DNA from: an uncultured Eubacteriales bacterium
GTDB lineage: Bacteria > Bacillota > Clostridia > Christensenellales > Aristaeellaceae
Length of the DNA stretch: 63,759 nt
Direction: 5' to 3'
NCBI GenBank assembly: GCA_902765735.1
Contig: CACXBB010000011.1
Coordinates: 1-63,759 of the forward strand
The notes below the pieces were generated by a model. That model searched no databases and had not been told where the DNA came from. It worked only from the letters and a program-made list of their open reading frames with translations. A program made the translations under genes and the position numbers. Of the stretch, positions 60,662-63,759 are shown piece after piece. Positions within the stretch are counted from its first letter, which is position 1. Every line of letters begins with the position of its first letter.

Positions 60662-61365
60662 CTGTTGTCAGACCCGACGCTTATGATTGCGTATGTCGGC
60701 ATGACCGCACGCAGAAACACATAAGAACTGCTGGTATCGCTGCCGTGATGGTTGACGTGCAAAACATCTGCCGACAAATCGACGCCTGTCTCTACCAGAT
60801 CATGCTCCGCCTCCCATTCAGCGTCGCCCCCAAATAGAAAACGGACATCACCATAGGTAATCCTGCATACAATAGACATATCGTTGCTGTTTGCGTAATT
60901 CCGTATGGGACCGAGTATAACCACGCTTGCCGTTCCCACCGAAAAAGTGTCACCCGGAGACGGAATGACAATGCGCGTATCCTGCTTCCGGGCATATTTC
61001 ATCAGGGATCTAAAAGCCTTAGAATCATACTCCAAGACGGAAGTGTAGAGCACATCGACAGTACAGGCATTCAGCGCTGCCGCCAGCCCTCCCACGTGAT
61101 CCTCATGTGGATGCGTCGCGATCATGTAGTTGATATGCCGGATTCCCAGCGTATTGCGGAGATATGCGTATATCAGGCGGGAATCGGCTGCGTTTCCGCC
61201 GTCGATCATTAGGACCTCATCGTCACAGATGATGATCGTCGCGTCAGCCTGACCGACATCCAGGAAGTAAAGGCGCATAAGTCCTTCAGCCCAACCACCA
61301 CCAGGGTGAAGCATCCCCGCGGTCAGCAAAAGGATAATCACAAGAATTCCCAGTCTTCTGCTCAT
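60517..61365 (-). CDS. Secreted metallo-beta-lactamase-fold protein, ComEC-C-like
   Basis: The ATG at 61365 follows GGGAG; 282 residues. A signal peptide or anchor (1-28) precedes an MBL domain of the ComEC/Rec2 C-terminal group: LYFLDVGQADATII, MIDGGNAADS, ATHPHEDHVGG (HxHxDH), FLFGGDAEWEAEHDL, VLHVNHHGSDTSSS, GHPSEEVLSRL. Such stand-alone proteins are exported hydrolases, possibly nucleases. It is divergent from an XRE regulator, with a dyad in its promoter. Confidence 0.87.
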   Translation of the reverse strand: MSRRLGILVIILLLTAGMLHPGGGWAEGLMRLYFLDVGQADATIIICDDEVLMIDGGNAADSRLIYAYLRNTLGIRHINYMIATHPHEDHVGGLAAALNACTVDVLYTSVLEYDSKAFRSLMKYARKQDTRIVIPSPGDTFSVGTASVVILGPIRNYANSNDMSIVCRITYGDVRFLFGGDAEWEAEHDLVETGVDLSADVLHVNHHGSDTSSSYVFLRAVMPTYAIISVGSDNSYGHPSEEVLSRLRDAGVTILRTDISGDIECVTDGSACSFITQKGNLP

Positions 61366-61406
61366 TTCACGCTCCCGTGCCTGTTCATGATCCCAACAGC
61401 CAATAC

Positions 61407-61435
61407 ATAATAGCATATATCTATATGCGTTTCAA
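61407..61435 (-). promoter_or_regulatory. MBL-gene promoter with an operator-like dyad in the spacer
   Basis: TTGAAA-17-TATTAT on the minus strand. The dyad GCATATATCTATATGC (61413-61428) fills the spacer, between the two divergent genes, as expected for a site bound by the XRE protein. Confidence 0.6.
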
Positions 61436-61496
61436 GTCGTTACTATTATACATCCTGATATGGAAGTAAAATGTTCATAGAAAGGATGGTGGTGCT

Positions 61497-61811
61497 ATGG
61501 ACATTCACGCCCGCCTTCACCAGCTCCTGATGGAGCGAGGCTGGACAGAATACCGACTCTCAAGGGAATGCGATTTGGCACAGACCACCATCGGGAATAT
61601 CTTTCGACGGAATACAATGCCGTCACTGGCCACACTGGAGACCATCTGCAAGGGATTTGGCATCAGCATGTCACAGCTTTTTGCCGAAGAAGAAATGGTA
61701 GAACTTACGCCCGAGCTGAAAGAGCTGTTCGATTGCTGGATAGCCCTGGCGCCCGAACAAAAGAAGGCAGCTCTGGCGATGTTAAAGGCCATGAATCACG
61801 ATTCTCTTTGA
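61497..61811 (+). CDS. XRE-family transcriptional regulator
   Basis: The 104-residue protein has an N-terminal lambda-repressor-like helix-turn-helix (LHQLLMERGWTEYRLSRECDLAQTTIGNIFRRNTMPSLATLETICKGFGISMSQLFA) and a short helical tail. AAAGGATGG precedes the ATG. It probably controls itself and the divergent MBL gene through the dyad between them. It ends 18 bases from the convergent recombinase gene. Confidence 0.9.
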   Translation: MDIHARLHQLLMERGWTEYRLSRECDLAQTTIGNIFRRNTMPSLATLETICKGFGISMSQLFAEEEMVELTPELKELFDCWIALAPEQKKAALAMLKAMNHDSL

Positions 61812-61829
61812 TAAAGGTCTGCTTTTCCT

Positions 61830-62756
61830 CTACTCTGCCAGCATACTCGCATAACTCATGCTGTTCACCGCCGCCCGCCGTTCCTCCGGTGTCGTATGCA
61901 GATAGTTGTTGGTAATCGCCACGCTGCTGTGTCCGCCGAGGTCGCGGGCCAGCGCGGCACTGCCGTTGGAGTGGTGATCCACATCGGAGAGGAAGGTGTG
62001 GCGGAAGCGGTGGACGCCGGTATCGAGGCCAAGCTCCCGCTGCTTGCTGGCGAAGGACTTCCACAGGGCATTGCGCGTCATGCGATTGCCCTTCTGGGAG
62101 ACGAACAGCGGGGCGTCAGGGGCGCATTTGCCGCGGAGCAGCAGGTATCGCTGAACGTGGGGATAGACGAAGCTCGCGACATTGACCTCTGACATCTCCC
62201 CGCCCTTGCGCTTGCAGCAAACGACGCCATTCTGAATATCGCGCAGCTGGCAGATGTTCAGGTTGCACGCCTCCGAAGCCCGCATGCCGCTGCCGAGGAT
62301 CAGGGCGATGATCGCGAGGTCACGGTAGTCGGTCAGACGATCGGACCCATTCTCCAGACGGTCCAGCAGCGCCGCAATCTGCTCGGCGGAATAGACCTTC
62401 TCCTGCGCCTTCGCCAGCTTCTGCCGCGCCTTCTTGTCCTTCACGCAGCGCAGCACCCGGGAAGCATCCTCGGGCACCTTGTTCAGCCTTGCCAGATAGT
62501 CGAAGAAACGATGCAGGATAACGACATAGTTGTTCCGCGTCGGCACGCTCAGCCCGCGCGCGTACAGTTCCTGGTAGTATTCGCTCAGCATGACGGCGGT
62601 GACCTCCGGGACGTGCGCCTCGGTCAGGGACAGGCTGTAGCGCTCGCCCAGCCACTTCTCAAAGCGGCTCAGCTCCTCGCCGTAGTGCGCCAGCGTCTCC
62701 GGCGACTTTTCCTCCGCGGCGAGTTGGTTCAGGAAACGCTCGATCAGGTTTGTCAT
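61830..62756 (-). CDS. Tyrosine recombinase (XerC/D-like)
   Basis: The ATG at 62756 follows GGAGGAG; 308 residues. The N-terminal SAM-like domain (about 1-90; FLNQLAAEEKSPETLAHYGEELSRFEKWL) and the catalytic domain are complete: GSGMRASEACNL (Arg), VHRFRHTFLSD (His-x-x-Arg), GGHSSVAITNNYLH (His, Tyr). It is codon-rich in GC, unlike the degraded integrase at 58972, and may serve this or another mobile unit. The Cys-rich fragment lies just upstream on the same strand. Confidence 0.9.
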   Translation of the reverse strand: MTNLIERFLNQLAAEEKSPETLAHYGEELSRFEKWLGERYSLSLTEAHVPEVTAVMLSEYYQELYARGLSVPTRNNYVVILHRFFDYLARLNKVPEDASRVLRCVKDKKARQKLAKAQEKVYSAEQIAALLDRLENGSDRLTDYRDLAIIALILGSGMRASEACNLNICQLRDIQNGVVCCKRKGGEMSEVNVASFVYPHVQRYLLLRGKCAPDAPLFVSQKGNRMTRNALWKSFASKQRELGLDTGVHRFRHTFLSDVDHHSNGSAALARDLGGHSSVAITNNYLHTTPEERRAAVNSMSYASMLAE

Positions 62757-62769
62757 GGTGCTCCTCCTC

Positions 62770-62903
62770 TCAGTGCTCGTTGAAAACCACGGATTCACCG
62801 CGCTTCAGGTCCCAGCAACTCATGCCTGTGGCGACGCAATCGCCGCAGTAGGACGGGCAACGGCGGGCGTCTGCGGGAATGTCCGTGGATACCTTCTTGA
62901 AAC
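62770..62903 (-). pseudogene. 3' fragment of a Cys-rich small protein cut by IS66
   Basis: On the minus strand the frame reads KVSTDIPADARRCPSYCGDC, then VATGMSCWDLKRGESVVFNEH, and stops 13 bases before the recombinase start. It has no start codon, since the IS66 end (62904) replaces the 5' part. Five cysteines, arranged CxxYCGDC and MSC, suggest a metal-binding protein. I do not recognise the family. Confidence 0.65.
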
Positions 62904-63759
62904 GTAACTGTTCAGTCTACCCCGAATAATACTCCAACAGCCATACCCCGGAATGCGGCAACGATGGCATCAAAAGAAGAGACGCCATGAAGAGCCGCCG
63001 AGGAAATGAAGCTGAGGACACGCGCGAAATCATCTGCGCCGGATTTGGTGCGGAAGCAGCCGGAAACCTTCTCCTTGACCCTTGCGCAGCGAATCGCCCG
63101 TGGCTGGAGGCTTCGCTGCAGTTTCAGCGGTATTGTTGGTATAGGGAACGCGCCAATCCCTCGCAAATCTCAGGATGTCATCCTTGAAGTCGCGGAAGCG
63201 CTCCAGAAGACACCTGAATTTGCCTTTGGCCTTGGGACCGCGTTTTCCGGGAGTGCGCTCCGGAATGGGATTGGCGGCAAGCCCCTCGTCGACCAGTCTG
63301 TCGTAGCGTTCAAGGTAACCCGCCAATTCCTGCTCCGGGAAGACTTCTTTCCCTTCGGATTGAAGCACCTTGCGACGATGGCACAGGGTTTGCAGCAACT
63401 CCCGCAGCAGCCCGGCCCAGTCCTGGTTGCCGGTCTCATGGGCGTAGACCAGTTCCCGCTCCAGGTGCGCGCAGCACATGGCATGATCGACATTGGCGTA
63501 CTTCTTGTAGGGCATCCAGAAGTCATGCACCGCCACGCCGCTGGCGTTCGGCAGCACGCCCATATCCGTGATGCCCTCCTGGCCGCGCTTTTCCTGTACG
63601 GTGTAATAGCGCCACTGCTCATTGCAGGCGCAGTGCAGCCAATGCAGCTTCCCGGCGACGCGCCAGCCGGTCTCATCATAGTGGGCGACCGGCAACTGGG
63701 TTACCGTCTGGCGGATGCGTTCAACAGGTGCCTTTACCAGATTTGCGGCTTTGACCAGC
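62904..63759. mobile_element. IS66-family insertion sequence, right part outside the window
   Basis: The element starts with GTAACTGTTCAGTC, the GTAA end typical of IS66, immediately beside the transposase stop codon, and runs off the right edge. The other end and any 8-bp target duplication are not visible. Confidence 0.8.
62912..63759 (-). pseudogene. IS66 transposase (TnpC), interrupted by a 22-bp insertion; 5' end outside the window
   Basis: The frame enters from the right edge (VKAPVERIRQTVTQLPVAHYDETGWRV), carries DFWMPYKKYANVDHAMCCAHLEREL and RDWRVPYTNNTAE, then shifts. The sequel RAIRCARVKEKVSGCFRTKSG, continuing ADDFARVLSFISS, lies in the +1 frame. Removing 22 bases (63101-63122) restores the family's NNTAERxxRxxKxKxKVSGCFR motif exactly. 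The interrupted part follows the last catalytic motif. Confidence 0.85.

Overview
The window is a 63.8 kb GC-rich chromosomal segment from an endospore-forming member of the Clostridia. The evidence is spoVT, a gerA-type germination operon, a gerM lipoprotein-like gene and dacF, together with Firmicutes-type neighbourhoods (gerM / rph-rdgB / yfcE) and strong GGAGG ribosome binding sites. Many starts are TTG or GTG. A gut commensal of the Christensenellales/Oscillospirales type is plausible, but this is inference from gene content and repeat style; no rRNA is present to place it.

Layout. 0.1-4 kb: spoVT, a Na+/solute symporter and an LCP-family cell-wall ligase. 4.2-11 kb: tRNA-Leu, then a leftward cluster running yqeM-like methyltransferase, hslO, TPR protein, HEAT-like protein, zinc-ribbon TPR membrane protein, dus. 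11.2-15.4 kb: HAD phosphatase, CNNM/CBS membrane protein and RNase R rightward. 15.7-18.8 kb: M18 aminopeptidase, DUF4432 epimerase-like protein, DUF3783. 19.3-32.8 kb: two large secreted proteins (Lys/Glu-rich stalk, Big_2 Ig-like repeats, C-terminal wall-cleaving domain) enclose MscL, an orphan histidine kinase, a divergent CbiC-like protein, YebC, RecX, a 5'-deoxynucleotidase-like HD protein and a two-domain ThyX. 32.8-44.3 kb: PLP enzyme, RadA, a degenerate metallophosphoesterase, the gerAA-AB-AC operon, a nuclease-helicase fusion and mannose-6-phosphate isomerase. 44.3-53.4 kb: the gerM / rph-rdgB / yfcE / Dabb / RhaM-like operon, RqcH, DUF1836, DacF and a WG-repeat protein. 53.5-57.8 kb: a four-tRNA cluster (Arg-His-Gln-Lys), a TRAP transporter operon and an SdpI-like protein.

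58.7 kb to the right edge is an accessory region with less GC-rich stretches. A 51-bp copy of the 3' end of rpsI (ribosomal protein S9) at 58815-58865 marks an attachment site. Beyond it lie a truncated integrase, a nonsense-mutated AAA-ATPase remnant, a small conserved protein, an XRE regulator divergent from a secreted metallo-beta-lactamase-fold protein, a second tyrosine recombinase, a cysteine-rich fragment and an interrupted IS66 element. I read this as a decayed integrative element in rpsI, with the intact rpsI expected to the right of the window.

Intergenic space is unusually structured. At least four families of palindromic or arrayed short repeats recur: the CTTCCCC cassette, the GTAGGGGCG double hairpin, GAATTGA-type arrays, and single TIR-bounded elements. 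They nest in one another, form terminators and in one case supply the stop codon of a gene. This repeat network and the rpsI island are the least ordinary parts of the window.
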